64,000 bases of DNA from an uncultured Pelagibacteraceae bacterium. GTDB taxonomy: Bacteria > Pseudomonadota > Alphaproteobacteria > Pelagibacterales > AG-422-B15. A program made the position numbers and the translations under genes. Below the pieces are notes generated by a model, which did no database searches, was not told the DNA's origin, and saw only the letters and a program-made list of their open reading frames with translations. The DNA is taken from assembly GCA_902524285.1 (NCBI GenBank), contig CABZCR010000005.1, positions 19,988-83,987 on the forward strand, in the 5' to 3' direction. Positions 17,824 through 25,295 of this stretch are shown piece by piece (the stretch's first letter is position 1; the number at the start of each line of letters is the position of its first letter).

Positions 17824-18055
17824 CTTAGTTTTGGTAGGTTTTATCGTTATCTCAATTATTTTGATTGCTGGTATATATCTTATACGTGATGCAATCGGAC
17901 AAGTTGTTGAAAATCAAGTTCCAATAACACAAAACCAACTAATTTTAATAGGTAAACTTAAAAGGATTGAAGACTCTATTTACAGCGTACAAAGCAATAT
18001 CAAGGAAATAAAAAGTCTTACAGATGATATTGAGCGTAATCAAAGAAGTTTGTAA
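17816..18055 (+). CDS. Small membrane protein with C-terminal coiled coil
   Basis: 79 residues: N-terminal transmembrane helix (about 3-24) followed by a heptad-like region (LKRIEDSIYSVQSNIKEIKS, then LTDDIERNQ). The start is fixed by a GAAGGAG at 17802-17808, 7 nt before the ATG. Its architecture matches that of the first gene in the opposite arm. Possibly membrane-anchored oligomers; function unknown. Confidence 0.62.
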   Translation: MTDLVLVGFIVISIILIAGIYLIRDAIGQVVENQVPITQNQLILIGKLKRIEDSIYSVQSNIKEIKSLTDDIERNQRSL

Positions 18056-18064
18056 AGTAACGTT

Positions 18065-18262
18065 ATGAAAACATTTTTGTTCAGACTATCTAGACTAATA
18101 AGCGTGATTATGTTTCTACTAATATTATTAATATTTATTGGATTTATTAACAAAGGGATTACTCTTTTTGGTGTTTTTACTATTAGTTTAATACTCTTGC
18201 TGCCAATATTAATCTTTAATTGGGTTTGTTTTGGCAAAATATCAATTTGGATTAACAAATGA
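18065..18262 (+). CDS. Very small hydrophobic membrane protein
   Basis: 65 residues, almost entirely two transmembrane helices (about 10-30 and 32-52) with basic ends. Starts 9 bp after the preceding stop and overlaps the next gene in an ATGA junction, which supports its reality in spite of its size. Not recognised. Confidence 0.55.
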   Translation: MKTFLFRLSRLISVIMFLLILLIFIGFINKGITLFGVFTISLILLLPILIFNWVCFGKISIWINK

Positions 18263-18507
18263 GCTTTAAAGAAATATTCGATGCTATTGGTAACGCGTTC
18301 AGAGAAGTGGGAGAGTTAATAAGTCTTTTGGGAAGTTTTTTATGGAACTCACCGTGGTACTTTACAGCTTTATTTATTTTGACAGTGATATTTGGGACAG
18401 CATTATTTACCTCTAGTGATGAACATTGGTCGACTAGACTATTAATAGCTGTTTTCTTTTTAGCTTCAGGTTATGGAACTATTAGTTATTGGCCTTCAGT
18501 ATCATAG
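18259..18507 (+). CDS. Small membrane protein
   Basis: 82 residues; start ATG overlaps the upstream TGA. An amphipathic N-terminus (FKEIFDAIGNAFREVGEL) is followed by two helices near 30-50 and 58-75. Last gene of the plus-strand arm. The N-terminal amphipathic helix plus hairpin is reminiscent of pore-forming or stress membrane peptides, but this is only a shape resemblance. Confidence 0.55.
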   Translation: MSFKEIFDAIGNAFREVGELISLLGSFLWNSPWYFTALFILTVIFGTALFTSSDEHWSTRLLIAVFFLASGYGTISYWPSVS

Positions 18508-18584
18508 TCAAGTGTCACAACTGCCATATAATCTTACTTAACTTATATAACTGAAAAATTGAATTTATTTGACGTTTAGGACCC

Positions 18585-18691
18585 GAACTAGGCCCGAATT
18601 AAATAATAAGTAATTGATATTATTTACAAAATTAAAAAAGACACAAAAAGTAGGGGTTAAAAGTTGAGTCTTATCAATGGGTTAGAGGATT
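18585..18691. repeat. Third repeat relic adjoining livG
   Basis: Starts with 15 bp identical to 16143-16157 (GAACTAGGCCCGAAT) and, from 18647, carries the post-livG sequence that is also found beside copy B. The order of the two blocks is reversed relative to copy B, as expected if the small-protein cassette had been inserted between copies. No gene is seen in 18508-18691. Confidence 0.6.
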
Positions 18692-19450
18692 TTACTCCCC
18701 CATGTAAGCTTGCTTAACATCAGCGTTATTTTTAATTTCCTCAGGTAGACCAGATGCAAGTATCTTACCGTAATTAAGCGCAAGTATACGATCTGAAACT
18801 TTATTTACAAAACTCATGTCGTGTTCAATCATAATTATGGTAATTCCTAATAAAGATTGAATATCCTTTATCCAAAAGCCAAGATCAATTGTTTCCTCAT
18901 TTGTTAATCCTGATGACGGTTCATCTAATAGAAGTAATTTTGGATCAGTGCAAAGAGCTCTTGCAAGCTCAACATTTTTGCGAACACCGTAGGGAAGGCC
19001 GTTTATAAGAGTATCTCGGTAATGCTGAAGGTCTAGGAAGTCAATTACTTCTTCAACTTTGAGCCTGTATTCATGTTCTTGCTTGCGGGCACTGGGTGTA
19101 AAAAATACCTCAGATAAAATATTCGTTTTTTTATAAATGTGTCGTCCAAGAAGTAAATTCTGTAGAACAGTTGCATTTTCAAATAATTCTAAATTTTGAA
19201 ACGTTCTTGCTATTCCAAGCTTTGATATATTGTGAGGCTTAGTTTTTGAGATGTTTTGATTTTCAAAATATATCTCACCTTTGCTTGGCTCATAGATTCT
19301 GCTTATGACATTGAAGAGTGTTGATTTACCTGCTCCGTTAGGACCAATTATTGTAAATATTTCACCTTTATCGACACCAAACGATACATCATTAAGGGCT
19401 TTTACTCCTCCAAATGCTACAGTGATATTTTTTACTTCAAACAAACTCAT
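18692..19450 (-). CDS. livG: Branched-chain-type ABC transporter ATPase LivG
   Basis: 252-residue ABC ATPase with Walker A GPNGAGKST (about 35-43), the LivG-typical long insert between Walker A and signature, GIARTFQN block, and Walker B LLLLDEPSSGL. The usual LSGG signature is replaced by a LPYGVRKNVELARAL version, which is common in LivG-type proteins (YG-RK/QR). Last gene of the livH-livM-livG minus-strand unit, beginning at the base where livM ends. Works with LivF at 828. Confidence 0.9.
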   Translation of the reverse strand: MSLFEVKNITVAFGGVKALNDVSFGVDKGEIFTIIGPNGAGKSTLFNVISRIYEPSKGEIYFENQNISKTKPHNISKLGIARTFQNLELFENATVLQNLLLGRHIYKKTNILSEVFFTPSARKQEHEYRLKVEEVIDFLDLQHYRDTLINGLPYGVRKNVELARALCTDPKLLLLDEPSSGLTNEETIDLGFWIKDIQSLLGITIIMIEHDMSFVNKVSDRILALNYGKILASGLPEEIKNNADVKQAYMGE

Positions 19451-20523
19451 TATACTCGGTCCGATTTAGTAAATACTTTTTGTTTTTTAAATGTTTGTCT
19501 TTTGTAAGTAGGAAACAGTTCAAAGAATAATTTTATTTTCATCCATCTTCCATAAATCCCAAGTGGTTCATATAAAATGAAGAATACAAGTATTAATCCA
19601 AACAACATTGGCTCAAGACCTGGCTGTGAGCCAATAGAACTTGGTAAATAGTCACGACAGATGGCAATTAATTGCGGTAAGAAGCCAACGAATATCGCTC
19701 CAAACACTGTTCCATGTAAACTTCCCATACCACCAACAACGATAAGTAAAAGTAACGTTAAAGATAAAAAGATATTAAATATATCTGGAGCTAAGTAACC
19801 AATGTAATGAGCAAGTAATGCACCTGCTAATCCAGTAAAAGCACCAGAAATAGCAAATGATAAAGCTTTATAGAGACCTAAGTTAACGCCTAAACTTTGT
19901 GCTGCAATTTCACTGTCTCGAATAGCAACAAACGCTCTCCCAGTTGGAGATCTGAGTATATTGATTGCCGCAAACATCGCTGCAATAAGAAAGACAAGGC
20001 AGACATAATAAAAGAAAACACTGTCATAGAAGCTCATACCCAAGAATTCTGGTTGAGGCACAGGCAACCCTCTGTTGCCACCTGTAAAGTGTTCCCATTT
20101 TATAAAAACATGTTCCGCAATAAAGCCTAAGGCTAATGTTGCGATAGCTAAATACATCCCTGTTAAGCGTAGGATTGGTATTCCAATTGCTGCACCTACT
20201 AGAAATGAAACAACTATTACGATAGGAATTGAAGCATAAAAAGGTATTCCATTCGTAAGTAAGAAGGCATGAGTATAAGCGCCAACTCCTAAAAACGCGG
20301 CATGACCTAAGGATGCAAGACCTGTGTATCCAGATAATATCATTAAACCAATACCAGCAATGGATAGAATGCAAATATATGAGATTTCACCTAAGTAAAA
20401 ATCATTTAATACAAGCGGTAACGCGACCATGATTAATATAAGCAGTGAATACCAAAAACGATCACCGTTATGTTTTGCAATATTTATATCTTGCGAATAT
20501 TTAGTTTTAAAAATAAATCTCAT
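19450..20523 (-). CDS. livM: Branched-chain-type ABC transporter permease LivM
   Basis: 357-residue polytopic inner-membrane protein with the LivM hallmarks GYTGLASLGHAAFLGVGAYTHA and the cytoplasmic coupling segment SPTGRAFVAIRDSEIAAQSLGVN, and GGMGSLHGTVFGAIFVG. Overlaps livH and livG by one base each. The C-terminal 30 residues are a basic cytoplasmic tail. Confidence 0.92.
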   Translation of the reverse strand: MRFIFKTKYSQDINIAKHNGDRFWYSLLILIMVALPLVLNDFYLGEISYICILSIAGIGLMILSGYTGLASLGHAAFLGVGAYTHAFLLTNGIPFYASIPIVIVVSFLVGAAIGIPILRLTGMYLAIATLALGFIAEHVFIKWEHFTGGNRGLPVPQPEFLGMSFYDSVFFYYVCLVFLIAAMFAAINILRSPTGRAFVAIRDSEIAAQSLGVNLGLYKALSFAISGAFTGLAGALLAHYIGYLAPDIFNIFLSLTLLLLIVVGGMGSLHGTVFGAIFVGFLPQLIAICRDYLPSSIGSQPGLEPMLFGLILVFFILYEPLGIYGRWMKIKLFFELFPTYKRQTFKKQKVFTKSDRV

Positions 20524-21404
20524 TAAACTTTTTTGACCTCAGCTTTATCTGAGAACAAACCTCTTGGATAAATAATTAATGTTAGGATAAGAACGAGGTA
20601 AGCAGATATTTCTCTCACTCCCTCAAACAAATAATTTTCGTAAGTTCCACATAATTGTTCGACAATACCTATTATAATGCCTCCAACAATTGCTCCAGGT
20701 ATTGATCCAAATCCTCCTAGAACAGCTGCAGCAAAAGCTTTTAAACCAATCAATGATATTGATGTGTCAACCAAAGTAATTGGTGCGAGAAGCACACCCG
20801 CGACTGCGGCAACTCCTGCAGAAATTGACCATATTAATGAAAATATAAATTTAACCGGTATTCCCATATAGTAAGCCGCTAATTGGTTTTCAGAAGATGC
20901 CCTCATTGCCACACCAATTTTTGAAAATGTAAAAAAGAAATAAAGTGCAGACATTAAAACTGCAGTTCCGACAATTATAGAGAGGTTTACATATGAAATT
21001 ATAAGACCGTTAAACTCAGTTATCTTTCCAGAGAAGGGAGTACTGAATGAAAATATATCAGTTCCCCAATAAATTGATGCAAAGCCTCTAAAAATAAAAC
21101 CTAAGCCGATAGTTAGCATCACAGTTGCGAACGCAGGCTGTCCAATAATCTGCCTTACTACAACGGCATCAAGGAAAAATCCAAAAACAGCAATTATTAA
21201 AACTGTAAGAGCAAAACCTGTGAGGTAATCCATGCCTAAAATACCAATGAGTGAGTATGCAACAAAGGCACCAAGCATAAGAATATCGCCTTGAGCAAAA
21301 TTAATGGTTTCTGTTGCTTTGTAAATTAATACAAATCCTAAAGCTACTAAGCCATAGATGCAGCCGGACGCGATTCCATCAATTAATAATTGAATCAATT
21401 GCAT
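20523..21404 (-). CDS. livH: Branched-chain-type ABC transporter permease LivH
   Basis: 293 residues, about eight transmembrane helices. Diagnostic stretches are GIASGCIYGLVALGFVLIYKATETINFAQGD at the N-terminus, GVAMRASSENQLAAYYMGI as coupling region, and AAVLGGFGSIPGAIVGGIIIG. First gene of the minus-strand unit; its promoter should be in the 170 bp between it and the divergent gene at 21575. Confidence 0.92.
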   Translation of the reverse strand: MQLIQLLIDGIASGCIYGLVALGFVLIYKATETINFAQGDILMLGAFVAYSLIGILGMDYLTGFALTVLIIAVFGFFLDAVVVRQIIGQPAFATVMLTIGLGFIFRGFASIYWGTDIFSFSTPFSGKITEFNGLIISYVNLSIIVGTAVLMSALYFFFTFSKIGVAMRASSENQLAAYYMGIPVKFIFSLIWSISAGVAAVAGVLLAPITLVDTSISLIGLKAFAAAVLGGFGSIPGAIVGGIIIGIVEQLCGTYENYLFEGVREISAYLVLILTLIIYPRGLFSDKAEVKKV

Positions 21405-21574
21405 ATATTATTTTCCTCAACCAATACTTTAATTATAAAGTTTGCGATTATGAAATATACATTAAATTAGAAGAAGAAGTTATAAAAATTATCCTGTTTT
21501 TTCTTAAAATTTAACTTTCTTTTCATGCATCACGTTTTAGAGTTTCTGAAGTTTAAAATTTAAAGGGGATTTTT

Positions 21575-22390
21575 ATGTTTAAAACTGATGACAGGTTAGT
21601 CCAAATTTGTCTTGGGATTTGTTATTTTATTGCGGCCATGTATGCCATGATAAATTTCTTTAATCCTGATTACTTAATAGACAGATATGGAACTCTTGAT
21701 GCCACTGATACTAATAGGTTTTTCTTAGGTTGGTATGGCATGATGAACTTCGGATTTGTGGCCGGATTAATTTATATGGGTTATAAAGGATTGGATCGAG
21801 CATTCTTCACTTACGCAGTACCTTTAGCAATACTTTTCCTTATTTGGGGTGTCAGTGGCCAAATGGCTGCCGATGAAAGTGATCAAAATTACACTGCAGT
21901 AGGATTTTTTGTAATTCAATTGATCGCGATTATTGTTGCGAGAGCTAGAGCATTTGGAATGAATTTTGATTTCACCAAAGCTGATAACATGTGGGGAACT
22001 AGCGATAAATTGTGTCAAACGATCTTATGGCTTGGTCTGGCAACACAAGCATTTTTTGTAGTGGGATATTTTATCAATCCATCACAATTAATTACTGATA
22101 CACCAGGATTAGAACTAAATGAAGTTTCTCAGAGGTTTGCTACTGGTGTTATGTATTTCTCTATAGCATGGACAATTGCCTTATTGTACCAGTTAAGGAC
22201 GGGTTACAGCATGAGTTTAATTGTAACTGGATTAATTACTTCAATAATGTTCTTTGCCGTCTTTTTAAATTTTGCTGCTGCTGGATTAACATCAGCGGGT
22301 GGAGAAATGAATACACTACTTGTGTCAGCAATAATCGGTAACTTTGTCGGATCGTTAATTTTATTTTTCCGACTACAAGGAAATCATTAG
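21575..22390 (+). CDS. Membrane protein with internal duplication
   Basis: 271 residues, eight predicted helices in two similar halves. N-half block (residues 8-66: LVQICLGICYFIAAMYAMINFFNP...R-F) and C-half block (residues 146-205: LCQTILWLGLATQAFFVVGYFINP...RFA) align in order: a first helix, an NP motif, an acidic loop, an R-F and a second helix. A GGGGAT lies 7 nt before the ATG. Followed 8 bp later by a shorter protein of similar pattern. Family not recognised. Confidence 0.68.
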   Translation: MFKTDDRLVQICLGICYFIAAMYAMINFFNPDYLIDRYGTLDATDTNRFFLGWYGMMNFGFVAGLIYMGYKGLDRAFFTYAVPLAILFLIWGVSGQMAADESDQNYTAVGFFVIQLIAIIVARARAFGMNFDFTKADNMWGTSDKLCQTILWLGLATQAFFVVGYFINPSQLITDTPGLELNEVSQRFATGVMYFSIAWTIALLYQLRTGYSMSLIVTGLITSIMFFAVFLNFAAAGLTSAGGEMNTLLVSAIIGNFVGSLILFFRLQGNH

Positions 22391-22398
22391 GAGGTTTT

Positions 22399-22821
22399 AT
22401 GATAAAATTAGAAGATAGACCATCAGTAATTATACTTAGCATAATAACTTTTATTGCAATCTTTTATGCTTTTATGTTTTTAGGTGATAACACCGCAAGT
22501 GCATTTATGGAAAGAACAGGTGGATCAACGCCTAACGAGGGAACCATGTTCTTTATGGGAACTGTTGGCTTTATTTATATTGGTATTGCTATTGGCAATG
22601 TAATGGCCATGATGGCTCCCGCTAGTCAATCGATGGTATTTTTCAGAGCAATGGCACTTGTTTCATTTATTGCTGCCCTTAGAGCAATAGGAAATACAAT
22701 TATTGCCGACGAGATACTTACCTATGCCCCTCTAATAGCGACAATACTTGTCTATGTTGGATATGCAGTTGTAATGTCGAGGTGCAAAGCCCGCATTGGA
22801 ACTCATTTTGGTTGGCTATAA
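22399..22821 (+). CDS. Four-helix membrane protein related to its upstream neighbour
   Basis: 140 residues, four helices. The first 65 residues follow the same pattern as each half of the 271-residue protein upstream: helix, acidic loop with TxNxG, aromatic helix. An AGGAGG SD lies 6 nt before the ATG. A strong hairpin follows at 22833-22860, ending the two-gene unit. Function unknown. Confidence 0.65.
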   Translation: MIKLEDRPSVIILSIITFIAIFYAFMFLGDNTASAFMERTGGSTPNEGTMFFMGTVGFIYIGIAIGNVMAMMAPASQSMVFFRAMALVSFIAALRAIGNTIIADEILTYAPLIATILVYVGYAVVMSRCKARIGTHFGWL

Positions 22822-22832
22822 TTCTCTTTGAA

Positions 22833-22860
22833 GAGAGGGCTTCTTAACGGAAGCTCTCTC
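22833..22860 (+). terminator. Hairpin terminator after the two membrane protein genes
   Basis: An 11-bp stem with one G-U pair (GAGAGGGCTTC against GAAGCTCTCTC) and a 6-nt loop, 11 bp after the stop. No strong T run follows, so it may rely partly on other factors. Confidence 0.65.
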
Positions 22861-23187
22861 CGAAAAACATCTTTATTTTCCATAAGCTTCTTAGTTTAAA
22901 CAATTCATATCTATGAATTTTTTTTATTTCATTTAACTTAATATACAAATTACCCTAATTGAAATAAGAGAAGAACTTCCCCATTTATATTTGGAAGGGT
23001 GGAGGATTAAATGAGGAAGCTCAGTCTTCTGTCTAGTTACTCAATGGTTAAATTATAATTTTTAATTTTGTCATAAAAATTACAAGAATATTAAAATTTT
23101 ATGACAGATTTCTAGAAAGTATGGCTTAACAAATCTTTCATAAATTATTGGTAATGTAATGAAGATTGATTCTTTTTTACCAAATTT
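22861..23187. other. Intergenic region before plcP with Pho-box-like sites and a mini-ORF
   Basis: AT-rich gap of about 330 bp. It holds a 15-codon ORF at 23011-23058 behind a GGAGG, three half-sites at exact 11-bp spacing read on the minus strand (CTGTCAT, TTTTAAT, TTGTAAT over 23079-23107), and a weaker forward pair GCTTAAC/CTTTCAT at 23124-23141. The latter is better placed and oriented for plcP. No other gene is seen. Confidence 0.5.
23011..23058 (+). CDS. Possible 15-residue leader peptide
   Basis: ATG at 23011 behind GGTGGAGGATTAA (GGAGG 6 nt upstream) reads MRKLSLLSSYSMVKL and stops. In a genome where many genes lack a clear SD this is a strong initiation site. It may be a regulatory leader upstream of plcP. 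With only 15 codons it could easily be chance. Confidence 0.25.
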   Translation: MRKLSLLSSYSMVKL

Positions 23188-24006
23188 ATGGTCAACGAAA
23201 AAAATAATGTTATTCCTCTCTTAAAATATCGTTCCATATTTATTTCAGATATTCATTTAGGGTCAAAAGGCTGTCAAGCTGAACAGTTACTTGAGTTTTT
23301 AAAAAATACCAGATCAGATTACTTGTATTTAGTTGGAGATATTATAGATGGATGGCGACTTAAAAATAGATGGCACTGGCCACAAAGCCACAGTGATGTA
23401 ATACAAAAAATTCTAAGAAAAGCACGACATGGAACTAAAGTGTTTTATGTATCGGGAAATCACGATGAGCTTGTTAGAAAATTTGTGCCCATAACACTAG
23501 GCGATATTAGGGTAGTTAATGAAATCAAACATAGGACAGTAGATGGATCTGAATATCTTGTACTGCATGGAGATAAATTTGACTCGATTATTAATATTGC
23601 ACCATGGTTAGCCCATCTTGGCGCTAGCGCATACGATTTAGCGTTATGGCTAAATAGAAGATTTAATCAGTTAAGATTATTGTTTGGTTTGAAATATTGG
23701 TCGCTTTCAAAGTATCTGAAATTAAAAGTAAAAAATGCTGTTTCTTATATTAATAAGTACGAAGAAATAGTTGCAGGTTATGCAAAAAAGAAAGATCTAA
23801 AAGGAGTTATTTGTGGACATATTCATCACGCTTCACATCGAATAATAAATGGAGTTCATTACTATAATGATGGTGACTGGGTAGAAAACTGTTCTTTTAT
23901 GGTAGAAAATTTTGATGGAACGATGGATATTCTTTTTTGGAAAGATATCGTTGAAAAGTATGAAATTTTGAACAAACATAAGGACTCCGTAAAGGTATTA
24001 AGTTAA
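23188..24006 (+). CDS. plcP: PlcP-like metallophosphoesterase (phospholipid remodelling)
   Basis: 272-residue calcineurin-like phosphoesterase. Metal-site motifs: SDIHLGS (D21, H23), VGDIIDGW (D51), GNHDEL (N91, H92), LHGDKFD and CGHIHHA. It resembles UDP-2,3-diacylglucosamine hydrolase-like proteins, but next to a glycosyltransferase it matches the known PlcP-Agt pair of phosphate-starved marine bacteria. There PlcP removes the head group of phospholipids to leave diacylglycerol. The position at the head of a phosphate cluster supports this. No strong SD precedes the ATG. Confidence 0.82.
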   Translation: MVNEKNNVIPLLKYRSIFISDIHLGSKGCQAEQLLEFLKNTRSDYLYLVGDIIDGWRLKNRWHWPQSHSDVIQKILRKARHGTKVFYVSGNHDELVRKFVPITLGDIRVVNEIKHRTVDGSEYLVLHGDKFDSIINIAPWLAHLGASAYDLALWLNRRFNQLRLLFGLKYWSLSKYLKLKVKNAVSYINKYEEIVAGYAKKKDLKGVICGHIHHASHRIINGVHYYNDGDWVENCSFMVENFDGTMDILFWKDIVEKYEILNKHKDSVKVLS

Positions 24007-25014
24007 TTGAAAATACTCATCGCATCAGACGCATGGCTCCCTCAAATAAATGGTGTTGTTAGAACTTATCAAACACTTGGTGATAAACTTACAAGTCAAG
24101 GACATGAGGTTAGGTACATAACTCCAGATAAATTTATTACAATTCCACTGATTATTTATCCTGAAATAAAACTTGCGATTAATCATTGGTTCAAAATTGG
24201 CGTGATCATTGAGAAGTTTAAGCCTGACTTTATACACGTTGCTACAGAGGGGCCTATTGGTTTAGCTGTTAGGAATTATTGTTCAAAGAATAATTATGCG
24301 TTTACAACCTCGTATTGTACAAAATTTCCTGAATATATAAATACGATGGCTAAGATACCTGTATCTTTTACATATAAAATTTTGAAATGGTTTCACAAAA
24401 ATTCTAGCGCAGTAATGGTATCTTCTAATTCAATTATAGATGAACTTAATTCACATGGAATTAAAAGGACAGTTAAATGGTCCAGGGGCGTTGATATAAA
24501 AGCTTTTAATCCGAAGAACAAGATTGATCTCAATTTAGAAAAACCAATTTATTTATATGTAGGAAGAATATCTAAGGAAAAATCATTAGAAGATTTTCTT
24601 AAATTAAATTTAAAAGGCACAAAATTACTTGTAGGTGATGGACCCTCTAAGAAAAAACTAGAAAAAAAATATACTGATGCAGTTTTTGTAGGGGCGAAGA
24701 AAGGAAATGAACTGGCCCAGTACTATGCATCTTCAGATATTTTTGTATTTCCAAGTAAAACAGATACGTTTGGAATGGTCATGATCGAGGCTCTCGCCAG
24801 TGGACTTCCTGTGGCCGCATATCCTGTTCCAGGTCCAATTGATGTTTTTGATAATTTTAAACATAATTGTCTTGATCATAATTTAATTAATTCAATTGAT
24901 AAGGCGAGAAAAGTGAGTCGTACAGATTGTATAAATTATAGTAAAAAGTTTGATTGGCAGGAGGTTTCTAAGCTGTTTTTGTCACATCAAACTGTATCAC
25001 GCGTTGCAAAATAA
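24007..25014 (+). CDS. agt: Family 4 glycosyltransferase, Agt-like (glycolipid synthesis)
   Basis: 335 residues, TTG start one base after the plcP stop. The N-terminal half opens with SDAWLPQINGVVRTYQTLG, and the C-terminal half has YVGRISKEKSLEDFL, VGDGP, and the GT4 donor-site E-x7-E region FPSKTDTFGMVMIEALASGLPVAAYP. This is the architecture of diacylglycerol glucosyl- or glucuronosyltransferases. Adjacent to plcP it would convert released diacylglycerol to a non-phosphorus glycolipid. The exact sugar donor cannot be told. Confidence 0.82.
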   Translation: MKILIASDAWLPQINGVVRTYQTLGDKLTSQGHEVRYITPDKFITIPLIIYPEIKLAINHWFKIGVIIEKFKPDFIHVATEGPIGLAVRNYCSKNNYAFTTSYCTKFPEYINTMAKIPVSFTYKILKWFHKNSSAVMVSSNSIIDELNSHGIKRTVKWSRGVDIKAFNPKNKIDLNLEKPIYLYVGRISKEKSLEDFLKLNLKGTKLLVGDGPSKKKLEKKYTDAVFVGAKKGNELAQYYASSDIFVFPSKTDTFGMVMIEALASGLPVAAYPVPGPIDVFDNFKHNCLDHNLINSIDKARKVSRTDCINYSKKFDWQEVSKLFLSHQTVSRVAK

Positions 25015-25295
25015 CAACACTTCGAAAAAAATTTTTTTATACAGTATTCATCTTAATGAATTTTAAATAAAAAATTAATAATAAGAAATTATATTTAAAT
25101 AATTTTGAAATAAAAAAAACACGTTTAAACATATAAAAAAATAAACTGTTATATAATCTTAACAAAATTGAAATAATATTAATTTAGCTGTAACAAAATT
25201 TTAATAGACCTTAATAATTGTTAATATTTACTTAACTAAAATTTTATGAAATCTCATGTATGACTTCATTTATTAATTAATTAATGGAGTAATTT
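25015..25295 (+). promoter_or_regulatory. Porin promoter region with two Pho-box-like clusters
   Basis: A 281-bp, very AT-rich gap. Half-sites at 11-bp steps are CTGTTAT (25146), TCTTAAC (25157) and TTGAAAT (25168), and separately CTGTAAC (25188) and TTTTAAT (25199). These agree with the CTGTAAC/CTGTTAT pattern before pstS. The duplication suggests strong PhoB control of the porin. No gene is seen in the gap. Confidence 0.55.

Noticed and set aside
18692-19450. livG as a pseudogene because of its non-standard signature motif
   Set aside because: The relaxed signature is usual in LivG-type ATPases and Walker A, Walker B and length are intact.
25015-25295. AT-rich gap as a replication origin
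   Set aside because: No DnaA-box clusters or dnaA/parA-type neighbours were seen; Pho-type promoter elements explain it better.
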